Below, piece after piece: positions 26,801 through 39,665 of a stretch of DNA of 64,000 bases. The DNA is from Pomphorhynchus laevis. Its lineage: Eukaryota > Acanthocephala > Palaeacanthocephala > Echinorhynchida > Pomphorhynchidae. Location: positions 62,001 to 126,000 of the forward strand of contig WNNJ02000889.1 in NCBI GenBank assembly GCA_012934845.2. The letters run 5' to 3'. The translations under genes were made by a program, and so were the position numbers. The first letter of the stretch is position 1; every line of letters starts with the position of its first letter. The notes beneath the pieces were generated by a model. The model was not told the DNA's origin, did not search any database, and saw only the letters and a list, made by a program, of their open reading frames with translations.

Positions 26801-29800
26801 AGGTATCTTAATATCGGCTTACTTCTAATCACAAATGATGATATCCATTCCGCGTGAATTTTTTTAGTAATCATATAATCCCGACGCGAAAGAATGGTGA
26901 ATGCCGGTTCGTCATCACTATGACTCATAGTGCCAGTTCCCTTCCACTGCTGGATGCAGAGGAGGACTGGCAGACGGCAATCAACGAATGAATCGAGTGC
27001 ATGATGTACTAGAAAATCTCTAGTAACATCGTCTAGAGTACTGAATTAGCACTACAGCTTCACCAAACTGAATCATTAGCAAAAGCACTAGCAAATGCCA
27101 GCGCAAGGTATCTTAATATCGGCTTACTTCTAATCACAAATGATGATACCATTCCGCGTGAATTTTTTTAGTAATCATATAATCCCGACGCGAAAGAATG
27201 ACGAATGCCGGTTCGTCATCACTATGACTCATAGTGCCAGTTCCCTTCCACTGCTGGATGCAGAGGAGGACTGGCAGACGGCAATCAACGAATGAATCGA
27301 GTGCATGATGTACTAGAAAATCTCTAGTAACATCGTCTAGAGTACTGAATTAGCACTACAGCTTCACCAAACTGAATCATTAGCAAAAGCACTAGCAAAT
27401 GCCAGCGCAAGGTATCTTAATATCGGCTTACTTCTAATCACAAATGATGATACCATTCCGCGTGAATTTTTTTAGTAATCATATAATCCCGACGCGAAAG
27501 AATGACGAATGCCGGTTCGTCATCACTATGACTCATAGTGCCAGTTCCCTTCCACTGCTGGATGCAGAGGAGGACTGGCAGACGGCAATCAACGAATGAA
27601 TCGAGTGCATGATGTACTAGAAAATCTCTAGTAACATCGTCTAGAGTACTGAATTAGCACTACAGCTTCACCAAACTGAATCATTAGCAAAAGCACTGGC
27701 AAATGCCAGCGCAAGTATCTTAATATCGGCTTACTTCTAATCACAAATGATGATACCATTCCGCGTGAATTTTGTTAGTAATCATATAAGCCCGACGCGA
27801 AAGAATGACGAATGCCGGTTCGTCATCACTATGGCTCCTCAGTGCCAGTTCCCTTCCACTGCTAGATGCATAGGACTAGCAGACGGCAATCAACGAATGA
27901 ATCGAGTGCATGATGTACTAGAAAATCTCTAGTAACATCGTCTAGAGTACTGAATTAGCACTACAGCTTCACCAAACTGAATCATTAGCAAAAGCACTAG
28001 CAAATGCCAGCGCAAGGTATCTTAATATCGGCTTACTTCTAATCACAAATGATGATACCATTCCGCGTGAATTTTTTTAGTAATCATATAATCCCGACGC
28101 GAAAGAATGGTGAATGCCGGTTCGTCATCACTATGACTCATAGTGCCAGTTCCCTTCCACTGCTGGATGCAGAGGAGGACTGGCAGACGGCAATCAACGA
28201 ATGAATCGAGTGCATGATGTACTAGAAAATCTCTAGTAACATCGTCTAGAGTACTGAATTAGCACTACAGCTTCACCAAACTGAATCATTAGCAAAAGCA
28301 CTAGCAAATGCCAGCGCAAGGTATCTTAATATCGGCTTACTTCTAATCACAAATGATGATACCATTCCGCGTGAATTTTTTAGTAATCATATAAGCCCGA
28401 CGCGAAAGAATGACGAATGCCGGTTCGTCATCACTATGACTCATAGTGCCAGTTCCCTTCCACTGCTGGATGCAGAGGAGGACTGGCAGACGGCAATCAA
28501 CGAATGAATCGAGTGCATGATGTACTAGAAAATCTCTAGTAACATCGTCTAGAGTACTGAATTAGCACTACAGCTTCACCAAACTGAATCATTAGCAAAA
28601 GCACTGGCAAATGCCAGCGCAAGGTATCTTAATATCGGCTTACTTCTAATCACAAATGGTGATACCATTCCGCGTGAATTTTTAGTAATCATATAAGCCC
28701 GACGCGAAAGAATGACGAATGCCGGTTCGTCATCACTATGACTCATAGTGCCAGTTCCCTTCCACTGCTGGATGCAGAGGAGGACTGGCAGACGGCAATC
28801 AACGAATGAATCGAGTGCATGATGTACTAGAAAATCTCTAGTAACATCGTCTAGAGTACTGAATTAGCACTACAGCTTCACCAAACTGAATCATTAGCAA
28901 AAGCACTGGCAAATGCCAGCGCAAGGTATCTTAATATCGGCTTACTTCTAATCACAAATGATGATACCATTCCGCGTGAATTTTTTAGTAATCATATAAG
29001 CCCGACGCGAAAGAATGACGAATGCCGGTTCGTCATCACTATGACTCATAGTGCCAGTTCCCTTCCACTGCTGGATGCAGAGGACAACTGGCAGACGGCA
29101 ATCAACGAATGAATCGAGTGCATGATGTACTAGAAAATCTCTAGTAACATCGTCTAGAGTACTGAATTAGCACTACAGCTTCACCAAACTGAATCATTAG
29201 CAAAAGCACTAGCAAATGCCAGCGCAAGGTATCTTAATATCGGCTTACTTCTAATCACAAATGATGATACCATTCCGCGTGAATTTTTTTAGTAATCATA
29301 TAATCCCGACGCGAAAGAATGACGAATGCCGGTTCGTCATCACTATGACTCATAGTGCCAGTTCCCTTCCACTGCTGGATGCAGAGGAGGACTGGCAGAC
29401 GGCAATCAACGAATGAAATCGAGTGCATGATGTACTAGAAAATCTCTAGTAACATCGTCTAGAGTACTGAATTAGCACTACAGCTTCACCAAACTGAATC
29501 ATTAGCAAAAGCACTAGCAAATGCCAGCGCAAGGTATCTTAATATCGGCTTACTTCTAATCACAAATGATTATACCATTCCGCGTGAATTTTTTTAGTAA
29601 TCACATAATCCCGACGCGAAAGAATGGTGAATGCCGATTTGTCATCACTATGACTCTTCGTGCCAGTTCCCTTCCACTGCTAGGAGCAGAGGAGGACTGG
29701 CCGACGGCAATCAACGAATGAATCGAGTGCATGATGTATTAGAAAATCTCTAGTAACATCGTCTAGAGTACTGAATTAGCACTACAGCTTCACCAAACTG

Positions 29801-32800
29801 AATCATTAGCAAAAGCACTAGCAAATGCCAGCGCAAGGTATCTTAATATCGGCTTACTTCTAATCACAAATGATGATACCATTCCGCGTGAATTTTTTTA
29901 TTAATCATATAAGCCCGACGCGAAAGAATGACGAATGCCGGTTCGTCATCACTATTACTCATAGTGCCAGTTCCCTTCCACTTCTGGATGCAGAGGAGGA
30001 CTGGCAGACGGCAATCAACGAATGAATCGAGTGCATGATGTACTAGAAAATCTCTAGTAACTTCATCTAGAGTACTGAATTAGCACTACAGCTTCACCAA
30101 ACTGAATCATTAGCAAAAGCACTTGCAAATGCCAGCGCAACTATCTTGATATCGGCTTACTTCTAATCACAAATGATGATACCATTCCGCGTGAATTTTG
30201 TTAGTAATCATATAAGCCGACGCAAAAGAATGGTGAATGCCGGTTCGTCATCACTATGGCTCCTCAGTGCCAGTTCCCTTCCACTGCTAGATGCATAGGA
30301 CTAGCAGACGGCAATCAACGAATGAATCGAGTGCATGATGTACTAGAAAATCTCTAGTAACATCGTCTAGAGTACTGAATTAGCACTACAGCTTCACCAA
30401 ACTGAATCATTAGCAAAAGCACTAGCAAATGCCAGCGCAAGGTATCTTAATATCGGCTTACTTCTAATCACAAATTATGATATCATTCCGCGTGAATTTT
30501 TTTAGTAATCATATAATCCCGACGCGAAAGAATGGTGAATGCCGGTTCGTCATCACTATGACTCATAGTGCCAGTTCCCTTCCACTGCTGGATGCAGAGG
30601 AGGACTGGCAGACGGCAATCAACGAATGAATCGAGTGCATGATGTATTAGAAAATCTCTAGTAAGATCGTCTAGAGTACTGAATTAGCACTACAGCTTCA
30701 CCAAACTGAATCATTAGTCAAAGCACTAGCAAATGCCAGCGCAAGGTATCTTAATATCGGCTTATTTCTAATCACAAATTATGATATCATTCCGCGTGAA
30801 TTTTTTTAGTAATCATATAATCCCGACGCGAAAGAATGGTGAATGCCGGTTCGTCATCACTATGACTCATAGTGCCAGTTCCCTTCCACTGCTGGATGCA
30901 GAGGAGGACTGGCAGACGGCAATCAACGAATGAATCGAGTGCATGATGTACTAGAAAATCTCTAGTAACATCGTCTAGAGTACTGAATTAGCACTACAGT
31001 TTCACCAAACTGAATCGTTAGCAAAAGCACTAGCAAATGCCAGCGCAAGGTATCTTAATATCGGCTTACTTCTAATCACAAATGATTATACCTATCTGCG
31101 TGAATTTTTTTATTAATCATATAAGCCCAACGCGAAAGAATGACGAATGCCGTTTTGTCATCACTATGACTCATAGTGCCAGTTCCCTTCCACTGCTGGA
31201 TGCAGAGGAGGACTGGCAGACGGCAATCAACGAATGAATCAAGTGCATGATGTATTAGAAAATCTCTAGTAACATCGTCTAGAGTACTGAATTAGCACTA
31301 CAGCTTCACCAAACTGAATCATTAGCAAAAGCACTAGCAAATGCCAGCGCAAGGTATCTTAATATCGGCTAACTTCTAATCACAAATGATGATACCATTC
31401 CGCGTGAATTTTTTATTAATCATATAAGCCCGACGCGAAAGAATGACGAATGCCGGTTCGTCATCACTATGGCTCCTCAGTGCCAGTTCCCTCCCACTGC
31501 TGGATGCAGAGGAGGACTGTCATACGGCAATCAACAAATGAATCGAGTGCATGATGTACTAGAAAATCTCTAGTAACATCGTCTAGAGTACTGAATTAGC
31601 ACTACAGCTTCACCAAACTGAATCTTTAGGAAAAGCACTGGCAAATGCCAGCGCAAATATCTTAATATCGTCTTACTTCTAATCACAAATGATGATACCA
31701 TTCCGCGTGAATTTTGTTAGTAATCATATAAGCTCGACTCGAAAGAATGACGAATGCCGGTTCGTCATCACTATTTGCTCCTTAGTGCCAGTTCCCTCCC
31801 ACTGCTGGATGCAGAGGAGGACTGGCAGACGGCAATCAACAAATGAATCTAGTGCATGATGTACTATAAAAGCTCTAGTAACATCGTCTAGAGTACTGAA
31901 TTTGCACTACAGCTTCACCAAACTGAATCATTAGCAAAAGCACTAGCAAATGCCTGCGCAAGTATCTCAATATCGGCTTACTTCTAATCACAAATGATGA
32001 TACCATTCCGCGTGAATTTTTAGTAATCATATAATCCCGACGCGAAAGAATGACGAATGCCGGTTCGTCATCACTATGACTCATCGTGCCAGTTCCCTTC
32101 CACTGCTGGATGCAGAGGAGGACTGGCAGTCGGCATTCAACGAATGAATCGAGTGCATGATGTACTAGAAAATCTCTAGTAACATCGTCTAGAGTACTGA
32201 ATTAGCACTGCAGCTTCACCAAACTGAATCATTAGCAAAAGCACTAGCAAATGCCAGCGCAAGGTATCTTAATATCGGCTTACTTCTAATCACAAATGAT
32301 GATACCATTCCGCGTGAATTTTTTTATGAATCATATTAGCCCGACGCGAAAGAATTACGAATGCCGGTTCGTCATCACTATGACTCATAGTGCCAGTTCC
32401 CTTCCACTGCTGGATGCAGAGGAGGACTGGCAGACGGCAATCAACGAATGAATCGAGTGCATGATGTACTAGAAAATCTCTAGTAACATCGTCTAGAGTT
32501 CTGAATTAGCACTACAGCTTCACCAAACTGAATCATTAGCAAAAGCACTGGCAAATGCCAGCGCAAGTATCTTAATATCGGCTTACTTCTAATCACAAAT
32601 GATGATACCATTCCGCGTGAATTCTTTTAGTAATCATATAATCCCGACGCGAAAGAATGACGAATGCCGGTTCGTCATCACTTTGACTCATAGTGCCAGT
32701 TCCCTTCCACTGCTGGATGCAGAGGAGGACTGGCAGACGGCAATCAACGAATGAATCGAGTGCATGATGTACTAGAAAATCTCTAGTAACATCGTCTAGA

Positions 32801-33654
32801 GTTCTGAATTAGCACTACAGCTTCACCAAACTGAATCATTAGCAAAAGCACTGGCAAATGCCAGCGCAAGTATCTTAATATCGGCTTACTTCTAATCACA
32901 AATGATGATACCATTCCGCGTGAATTTTTTTAGTAATCATATAATCCCGACGCGAAAGAATGACGAATGCCGGTTCGTCATCACTTTGACTCATAGTGCC
33001 AGTTCCCTTCCACTGCTGGATGCAGAGGAGGACTGGCAGACGGCAATCAACGAATGAATCGAGTGCATGATGTACTAGAAAATCTCTAGTAACATCGTCT
33101 AGAGTACTGAATTAGCACTACAGCTTCACCAAACTGAATCATTAGCAAAAGCACTGGCAAATGCCAGCGCAAGTATCTTAATATCGGCTTACTTCTAATC
33201 ACAAATGATGATACCATTCCGCGTGAATTTTTTTAGTAATCATATAATCCCGACGCGAAAGAATGACGAATGCCGGTTCGTCATCACTATGGCTCCTCAG
33301 TGCCAGTTCCCTCCCACTGCTGGATGCAGAGGAGGACTGGCAGACGTCAATCAACGAATGAATCGAGTGCATGATGTATTAGAAAATCTCTAGTAACATC
33401 GTCTAGAGTACTGAATTAGCACTACAGCTTCACCAAACTGAATCATTAGCAAAAGCACTGGCAAATGCCAGCGCAAGGTATCTTAATATCGGTTTACTTC
33501 TAATCACAAATGGTGATATCATTCCGCGTGAATTTTTAGTAATCATATAAGCCCGACGCGAAATGATGACGAATGCCGGTTCGTCATCACTATGACTCAT
33601 CAGTGCTAGTTCCCTTCCACTCCTTGATGCAGAGGAGGAATGGTGTTTACGAAA
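23801..33654. repeat. Satellite array, ~304-bp monomer, ~32.4 copies
   Basis: Uninterrupted head-to-tail array. Monomers begin GATGATACCATTCCGCG (or a close variant) at 23801, 24105, 24410, 24714 and so on to 33207 and 33512, giving a mean period of about 303.5 bp. Monomers differ at a few percent of positions and by small indels. Three monomers about 2.43 kb apart share a rare variant (GAATTTTGTTAG plus ACTAGCAGACGG). The monomer holds many short perfect inverted repeats, for example ATGACGAA/TTCGTCAT, CACTATG/CATAGTG, TACTAGA/TCTAGTA and, in many copies, CTGGCA/TGCCAG. Short open frames in it (starting MMIPFRVNF or MSHSDD) are broken in most copies and are not genes. More G+C than the flanks. 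Confidence 0.98.
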
Positions 33655-33701
33655 AGGCATTCGTCATTCTTTCGCTTCGGGCTTATATGATTACTAAATT
33701 A
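33655..33701 (-). repeat. Inverted satellite stub at the right edge of the array
   Basis: After the last, truncated monomer the sequence continues with CATTCGTCATTCTTTCGC and CGGGCTTATATGATTACTAA, the reverse complement of the first ~50 bp of the monomer. The array therefore ends with a short segment in opposite orientation, after which AT-rich sequence resumes. Confidence 0.93.
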
Positions 33702-36640
33702 ATTAGATAATAATGACTTTATTTATCTCGCCAATTAAATGTCATTTGTAATTTAATTGACAATGTAATTAAATTAATTAGTTTATTATTGATAAATAAT
33801 AATTTTATAAATTTATAAATAAATTTTTACAATTGATATTATATATATTTATATAATTAATTACATTTAATTAATATTTTAATGTAATATCTGTATAATT
33901 TTTGAGATGAATGTGAACCTCAAGTTAGCCCTTTTTACATCGTTCTTACAGTTTTATAAGTAGTTTTCTGCAACCCGTCTGTAATTGGCTATCATAATAT
34001 AAAATAAATATATTTTCATTCAATAGAGTACATGGTGGTCTCCATTAGCAAGGTAATTTTGCACTACATTTTAAAGTTAATTGTTAACCTTTCGAAATCA
34101 AGTGCGCAGATTGGCAAAATATTGTAATTTAGCCATTTCATACATATCCAAATGCATATTTTATACAGTCACTAATAAAATACACGTATTATTTGTATTA
34201 TTTAGCCGTATTAATTAGCCGTATTATTATTGAAATAATAATTAAATAATTTAAATAAAATTTTATTATATAATAAAAGAAATATGTGTGTTATATACAA
34301 ATTATTTATTAATATATTTATTAATTTATGTATTTTGGCAAAATATTGTAATTTAGTTATGATTTATCAAAATCATGACTAAATATTTTTATAGTTTAGG
34401 ACTATCAAAAGGATTAGTCCTAAACTATTGGTGTTACTCAACTAATTTGCGGTTGCAAATTTGCATTAAATGTGCATTAAATTTTAACTTCAACTAAAAT
34501 TTAGCTTCAATTTTTCTTTTTTAAGTTTTGCTCCTTTAAAGAAAAAATTATCTTATTACTTTAGTTTCTTTTAAGTTTAAAGAAATCTCTTTTATTCTTT
34601 AAATTCCTTTTTATTACGATCGCTTAAAATATCAAGGTAGTTTACTTTATAAATTCTATAAAGTAAATATATTATTATATTATATATTATACTCTATAAT
34701 TATAGAATATTCTATAATATATTCTTGTTTCGATCAATATACTTTTAAGTTGATAGTTTCGTAAATATAGTATTTTTATAGAGTACTTTTAATGTGTATA
34801 AAGAGAGTATTTTAATATATTAGACATATTATATATTAGACATATTATATATTAGACATATAATATATACACATATTTTAATGTGTATAATATAGTATTT
34901 TAATAATAGATTACTTTTAATATGTGGATTAAATACTGGTGAAAAATAAATATCATTGTTAGAACAAATAATTTAATGTTGAAATTTCAAATGACGTCAA
35001 TTTTTGTAAATTTGTGGTAATTAATATTAGCTATCCGTTTTAGTATAGGATCGATAGCAAATTTTAGCTGAATAACCTTTTACTTTTTATCAGCTATGCG
35101 TTATCATTTTTAGCATTCAATCCATTAGTCGTTAACTTTACATTTATTGGATTCTAGATTTGTAATAAAATAAAAGTTTCAACCGATCAGACTATAATTA
35201 AAGCTTTATTGCAATCGACCAAACTAAAATTAAATCTTTATTGTACTCAATCAAGCTAGAATTTGAGCTTTATTCAATTAGAATTAAGGGGTATTGAAAT
35301 ATTCGATATAAATTTTTTATTTTGTATGGACCACGAAATATAAAATTTTGTGATCAACACAATTTGGTTCTTTTGGTTTTTACATGTTTCCTAGTAAATT
35401 AAAATTTATTTAGAATAATTTTTAAATATTTTTAATTTATGTCAAAAATCCACTTTATCATTTGCTAAAATGTTCAACTTTATTGTGAATATTTTTTCAA
35501 GTTCTTACATTAAATTATTTTTTGCTTTTGGTGTTACTCAGCTAATTCGCGGTTGCAAATTTGAAGAAGGCGAATTTCAAAGCTCTATAGTTTACGCTAA
35601 AAACAAAGGTTTATTTATAATCACATGAGGATCACCACAATGAATATTGTGGTGATCCATAATTTATTCACCATAATTGAATATTCACCATAATTAAATA
35701 TTATGGACATAATATTCACCATAATATTATTGAACATAATATTAACCATAATTGAATATTTGAATTCAATTAAAAAATGGCATCAAAAATGTTCATTTGC
35801 TTAAATAATTTAAAATGTTCATTTTTTAAATAATCAATTAAATAATTTATTTTATGAATATTTTAATATTTTAAATAATATTTTAAAAGAATATTATAAT
35901 TAGAATAGAGATAGTCTAAGGATCTAGTCTATAGTCTAATAGAATATCTAAGGATCTGAGATAGTCTATGAAAAGACTATCCTTACGGCTGATTCAAGCC
36001 GGACAATTATTTAGCAGTTGATCGACGAATGTCGAACATACGTTGCCCGGGCCGCTCCACGAAGAGGCTAATTGGCAATAGGTGTTAGTTTATGACTTAA
36101 TTGACTGACACCTAGCGGCCCATTTGTACTTAGTGCTAATACTAATTTGTACTGAGTGTCAATACTAAGTGCATTAGATAGATAGTACAGTTTGGTAAAA
36201 TATTGTATTGGATCATTCTTGCACTAGTAGAGAATTTGTTGGTCATTTGTAAGTCTAACAACTGATCACGGACTATTTCTAACGGACATCTAGTTGTATC
36301 TTGTTGATCTAAAAATCCCGAACATTTTTGATATGTATAGATGATGGATGATATGATATACTTTTACAGCTATGATTTAATGTGAAGTTAGGCATACGTT
36401 TAATAAATATATTATTTATTAATATATTATTATTTATATAAATATATAAAATATATATTCATTAATATATAATTTTTATATGTAATATTATTTTCATATT
36501 AAAGATTATTGAAGGAACTTTGATAAAAATTAGTTAAAAGTTTAGTATAATTTTTAAATTAGTTAATTTTTATAATATAATTAATAATTATAATATAATT
36601 ATAATTATTTTATATATTTTTTAAATTCAATTTATAAATA
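33702..36640. other. No gene seen; AT-rich with several palindromes
   Basis: Contains a perfect 13-bp inverted repeat at 34391-34428 (ATAGTTTAGGACT arms), another at 35629-35658 (GGATCACCACAAT arms, 4-nt loop), a ~35-bp direct repeat (GGTGTTACTCAACTAATT-type, about 34428-34462 and 35529-35562), and about three imperfect copies of a ~36-bp motif at 35178-35285. A less AT-rich patch at 35980-36180 has no recognised content. Confidence 0.6.
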
Positions 36641-37000
36641 AAAAAGCTCAAAAGGTAAGTCTCATAGCGGGCAAAATTATAAAACAATAGGTTGACGTTT
36701 TCATACTCCATTTAAGGTCAGCTGGTATGCTGCAATCATTTACCCGGCAACGATGAAAATCTAAGATTTTCTGAACAGGAGGAAAATCCTCGTATGCAAA
36801 AAAAAGGTAGCACGGCCAAGCGTAAAACCAATAACCAGCTTTAATCTGCATATACATTCGGCATAAGTTCGATTTTGCTGTTTAACTCATTGTAATCGGT
36901 TAACTGAATTTAACTAATTGTATTATTATTTTATAATAATATAATTATAATTTTATAATTATATAAATATTTTATAATATATTGATATTTTATACGAATA
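36641..37000. other. Unassigned, less AT-rich patch
   Basis: 36650-36860 is less AT-rich than its flanks and has a 69-codon minus-strand open frame (36648-36857) without familiar motifs. On the plus strand AAAAGGTAAGT at 36651 is a good splice-donor match, so this could be the edge of an upstream exon of the gene that follows, but no coding frame supports it. Confidence 0.3.
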
Positions 37001-37044
37001 AGAAACGATTTTAAATGCAGTCTATATGTGATTTTAATTTAGAA

Positions 37045-37649
37045 ACTTTAATGACAGAATCAGACAAGCATCCGAGAAGTATGCTAGATTTCTGCAGCCA
37101 TCATTAAGTAAACGATGCAGACCTTTAGAACCTTCATTGCGACCGATTGTCTTGATGACAAATATTTTACGGCAATTGCTACTTAATCAAACTTCCTATA
37201 CAACCAGCAGCGAACAGTCGTTGCAAGTTCAATCGACTAGTTTATTAAATGATCAGCAGCAAAACTGTAAAAATGAAGTTGGTAGTATATCGACCACTAT
37301 AGAGGAATCATGCTCTAAAGGGTCAGATTTCAACAACGATGTTGAAATGGACTACGACGAAAATTCTACAAATGCTCCTTTACAGACTGCAAGTGAAACA
37401 TGTCAATTATCGGATGTTCGATCAGCGGTAAGTGAACCACCAAATTGTGAAAAGCCTCAAAATTTAAACTCTCAAATATCTCCGTTAAAGAGCAATAAGA
37501 AATTTTTTGCTAAACAAGACCCCAATAGTACCAATAAATCGCGTCAGATAAATATTCAATCCTCTTTAACTACAGGAACCGAAGAGTCATTTCGTGAAAG
37601 CATAAGCCAAAGGCTACGAAGTAGACGGAAACTCAAAAGTCAAAAATAA
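37045..37649 (+). CDS. Probable 3' terminal exon, Ser/Asn/Gln-rich protein, unrecognised
   Basis: An open frame runs from a plausible acceptor (TTTTAATTTAG just before 37045) to TAA at 37647-37649, about 200 codons. It begins NFNDRIRQASEKYARFL, continues PLEPSLRPIVLMTNILRQLL (a probable amphipathic helical part), then a long disordered Ser/Thr/Asn/Gln-rich segment with an acidic patch (NDVEMDYDENS), and ends in the basic RLRSRRKLKSQK. No ATG is needed if it is a terminal exon; the first in-frame ATG is at about 37155. An AATAAA signal at 37821-37826 would end the transcript about 170-200 bp after the stop. The frame is clean in a region full of stops, which argues for a real gene. I cannot name it. 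Upstream exons were not found in this window. Confidence 0.5.
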
Positions 37650-37820
37650 CGGGTGTAATTTAAAAAGAGCAAACGGGAGAATGAACGTTTGAAACATGCG
37701 CGCGTATTTTTGTCTTTCCATATATATTTAGCTAATCGGTGGTAGTATTTTCTTGTGACTGATCCGCATAAAAATCCTTTCACATGTAATGACATTTAAA
37801 TTTTAAATTGTCTTTGTGTA

Positions 37821-37826
37821 AATAAA
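37821..37826 (+). terminator. Poly(A) signal for the exon ending at 37649
   Basis: AATAAA about 170 bp downstream of the stop codon, followed by AT-rich sequence. Confidence 0.4.
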
Positions 37827-37850
37827 CTAATGATAAGCTATTTTTGGAAT

Positions 37851-38277
37851 TCTGTTTGAGAATTCTGTTTGAATACTCATATTTAATCATATTTTTTGTA
37901 ATACGGAGACAATTGATTATATCAATTTCCCTTTAAATATTGAGCTTTAAACAATAATAACAATTTTATAATTTGTTTTAAAAGTTATAAAAACAGATAT
38001 AGGGGAAGCAAGAAAATATAAAAAAACTGAACTATAAAAAAATATAAACTATGATTTATATAATAAACATATAATCATAACCATATAACCTAATAATCAA
38101 CCTATAATTATAATTATTTGTTAATTATAAGTTTAACCTTATAATTTTTATTATAAGGTTAAAAGAAAAGATTTTACAGAAAATAACAAAAATATTTTTG
38201 CAATATCCAAAATCATTGAAATATCTTCTATATTAAAAGAAGATATTTTAAAAGCTATAATAACTTCTCTACTAAAT
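37851..38277. other. No gene seen
   Basis: AT-rich sequence; a short inverted repeat AACCTTATAAT/ATTATAAGGTT lies near 38133-38160. Confidence 0.5.
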
Positions 38278-38831
38278 GATATCGAGGAAGCGAGATAATA
38301 TAAATGTACATTATTGTATAATTTAAGCGATTATTTATGTAATTGACCTGATTATAAGGTAAAAAGAGATATAGAGACAGATATTGAGGAAGCAAGAAAA
38401 TATAAATGTACATTATTGTATAATTTAAACGATTATTTATGTAATTGACCTGATTATAAGGTAAAAAGAGATATAGAGACAGATATTGAGGAAGCAAGAA
38501 AATATAAATGTACATTATTGTATAATTTAAACGATTATTTATGTAATTGACCTGATTATAAGGTAAAAAGAGATATAGAGACAGATATTGAGGAAGCAAG
38601 AAAATATAAATGTACATTATTGTATAATTTAAACGATTATTTATGTAATTGACCTGATTATAAGGTAAAAAGAGATATAGAGACAGATATTGAGGAAGCA
38701 AGAAAATATAAATGTACATTATTGTATAATTTAAACGATTATTTATGTAATTGACCTGATTATAAGGTAAAAAGAGATATAGAGACAGATATTGAGGAAG
38801 CAAGAAAATATAAATGTACATTATTGTATAA
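38278..38831. repeat. 102-bp minisatellite, ~5.4 copies
   Basis: Units start at 38278, 38380, 38482, 38584, 38686 and 38788 (last one partial). All but the first are practically identical; the first has a few differences (GATATCGAGGAAGCGAG). Because 102 is a multiple of three and one frame lacks stops, a 188-codon repetitive minus-strand frame appears; it is a by-product of the repeat, not evidence of a protein. Confidence 0.97.
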
Positions 38832-39016
38832 TGTATGCATGCCTGTAACGAATTAAATCAAAATCGTTCATGCTTTAGAGCCGGCATAAATTCAATAATC
38901 GGCAAGGGTGAGTACCTATTTCACAATATCCATAATAAAATGAACGCTCTTTTTACGAGAAAATTATTTTAAATAATTTCTTTCAAAATTATTATTCTTT
39001 AATTTACAAAATATTA

Positions 39017-39165
39017 ATTTTAAAAATAAAAATTACTTAAATTTATTAAATATTTATTTAATAATATCAAGTTTTATCGTTAATATTATTTACTGAAAAA
39101 TGAAATGATTTTATATTCAAAAATTATTTTATATCTAAATTTATTGTTTCAATTAAAATAATTTA
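39017..39165. repeat. Direct repeat flanking the calmodulin pseudogene, left copy
   Basis: About 149 bp, AT-rich, nearly identical to 39666-39810. Shared blocks include TACTTAAATTTATTAAAT, CAAGTTTTATCGTTAAT and TTTCAATTAAAATAATT. Confidence 0.92.
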
Positions 39166-39189
39166 AAAGTTTCAAAACGTGTATCACTA

Positions 39190-39417
39190 TTCTCGATGTA
39201 ATTCACTGTATTCAATCTTCCTATCAGATGTTATCCTAGTCGACCTCGTAGATCATGACTCGAATCTCAGCTTCTGTCGGGTTCTTTAACAGAAACCGAA
39301 TCGTGCTGTCAGTCTGTTCAGTCGACATTGTGCATTCGTCATCCCTCTCGAAAAGCAGAAAAGCCTCCTCGAGTTCAGTAAACTGCTTTTCAGAAAATTG
39401 ATCAATTGATCTACCAT
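39190..39417 (-). pseudogene. Calmodulin pseudogene, N-terminal part
   Basis: On the minus strand, starting at ATG 39417-39415 (MVDQ), the sequence reads FSEKQFTELEEAFLLFERDD, then KNPTEAEIRVMIYEVD, then DRKIEYSELHRE. These align with calmodulin [42 protein letters not shown] and NGTIDFPEF. First EF-hand loop is altered (ERDDECTMS). An 8-bp duplication GATCAATT just after the start shifts the frame, a TAG follows EVD, and there are further stops in the second EF-hand. Only about 76 of the ~149 codons are present and no intron is visible. It is a broken copy, either a processed pseudogene piece or a duplicated exon; family identification is solid. Confidence 0.85.
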
Positions 39418-39577
39418 TTCACAATCCACATGCCCCTCTGAATTAATTGAACCGCCGTTGAAGCCACTGTACAGATCAGTTTGATCACTGGCGGTATCCT
39501 TGAATTCAGTAAACTACTTGATATTATAAAATACTCGATATTAATATTTAGAAAATTAATTTTAAATTGTTGAGATA

Positions 39578-39632
39578 AAAGGCCCTATCCAGCAGTATGA
39601 GTAGGGCCGTTTCTCTCAATAATTTAAACAAT
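39578..39632. repeat. Imperfect stem-loop (~21-bp arms)
   Basis: TTGTTGAGATAAAAGGCCCTA and TAGGGCCGTTTCTCTCAATAA are imperfect inverted repeats with a perfect GGCCCTA/TAGGGCC core around a ~14-nt loop. It could be a fold-back element between the two direct repeats. Confidence 0.7.
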
Positions 39633-39665
39633 CCCAAGAGAGGATCATTTTGATTTAATGAATTT

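Noticed and set aside
24103-33660. Open frames of 60-81 codons in the satellite (MMIPFRVNF..., MSHSDD...)
   Set aside because: They appear on both strands, are broken in most monomers and follow the repeat period; artefacts of repeated sequence.
38255-38821. 188-codon minus-strand frame rich in Tyr, Leu and Ile
   Set aside because: Generated by the 102-bp minisatellite; no start context or conserved sequence outside the repeat.
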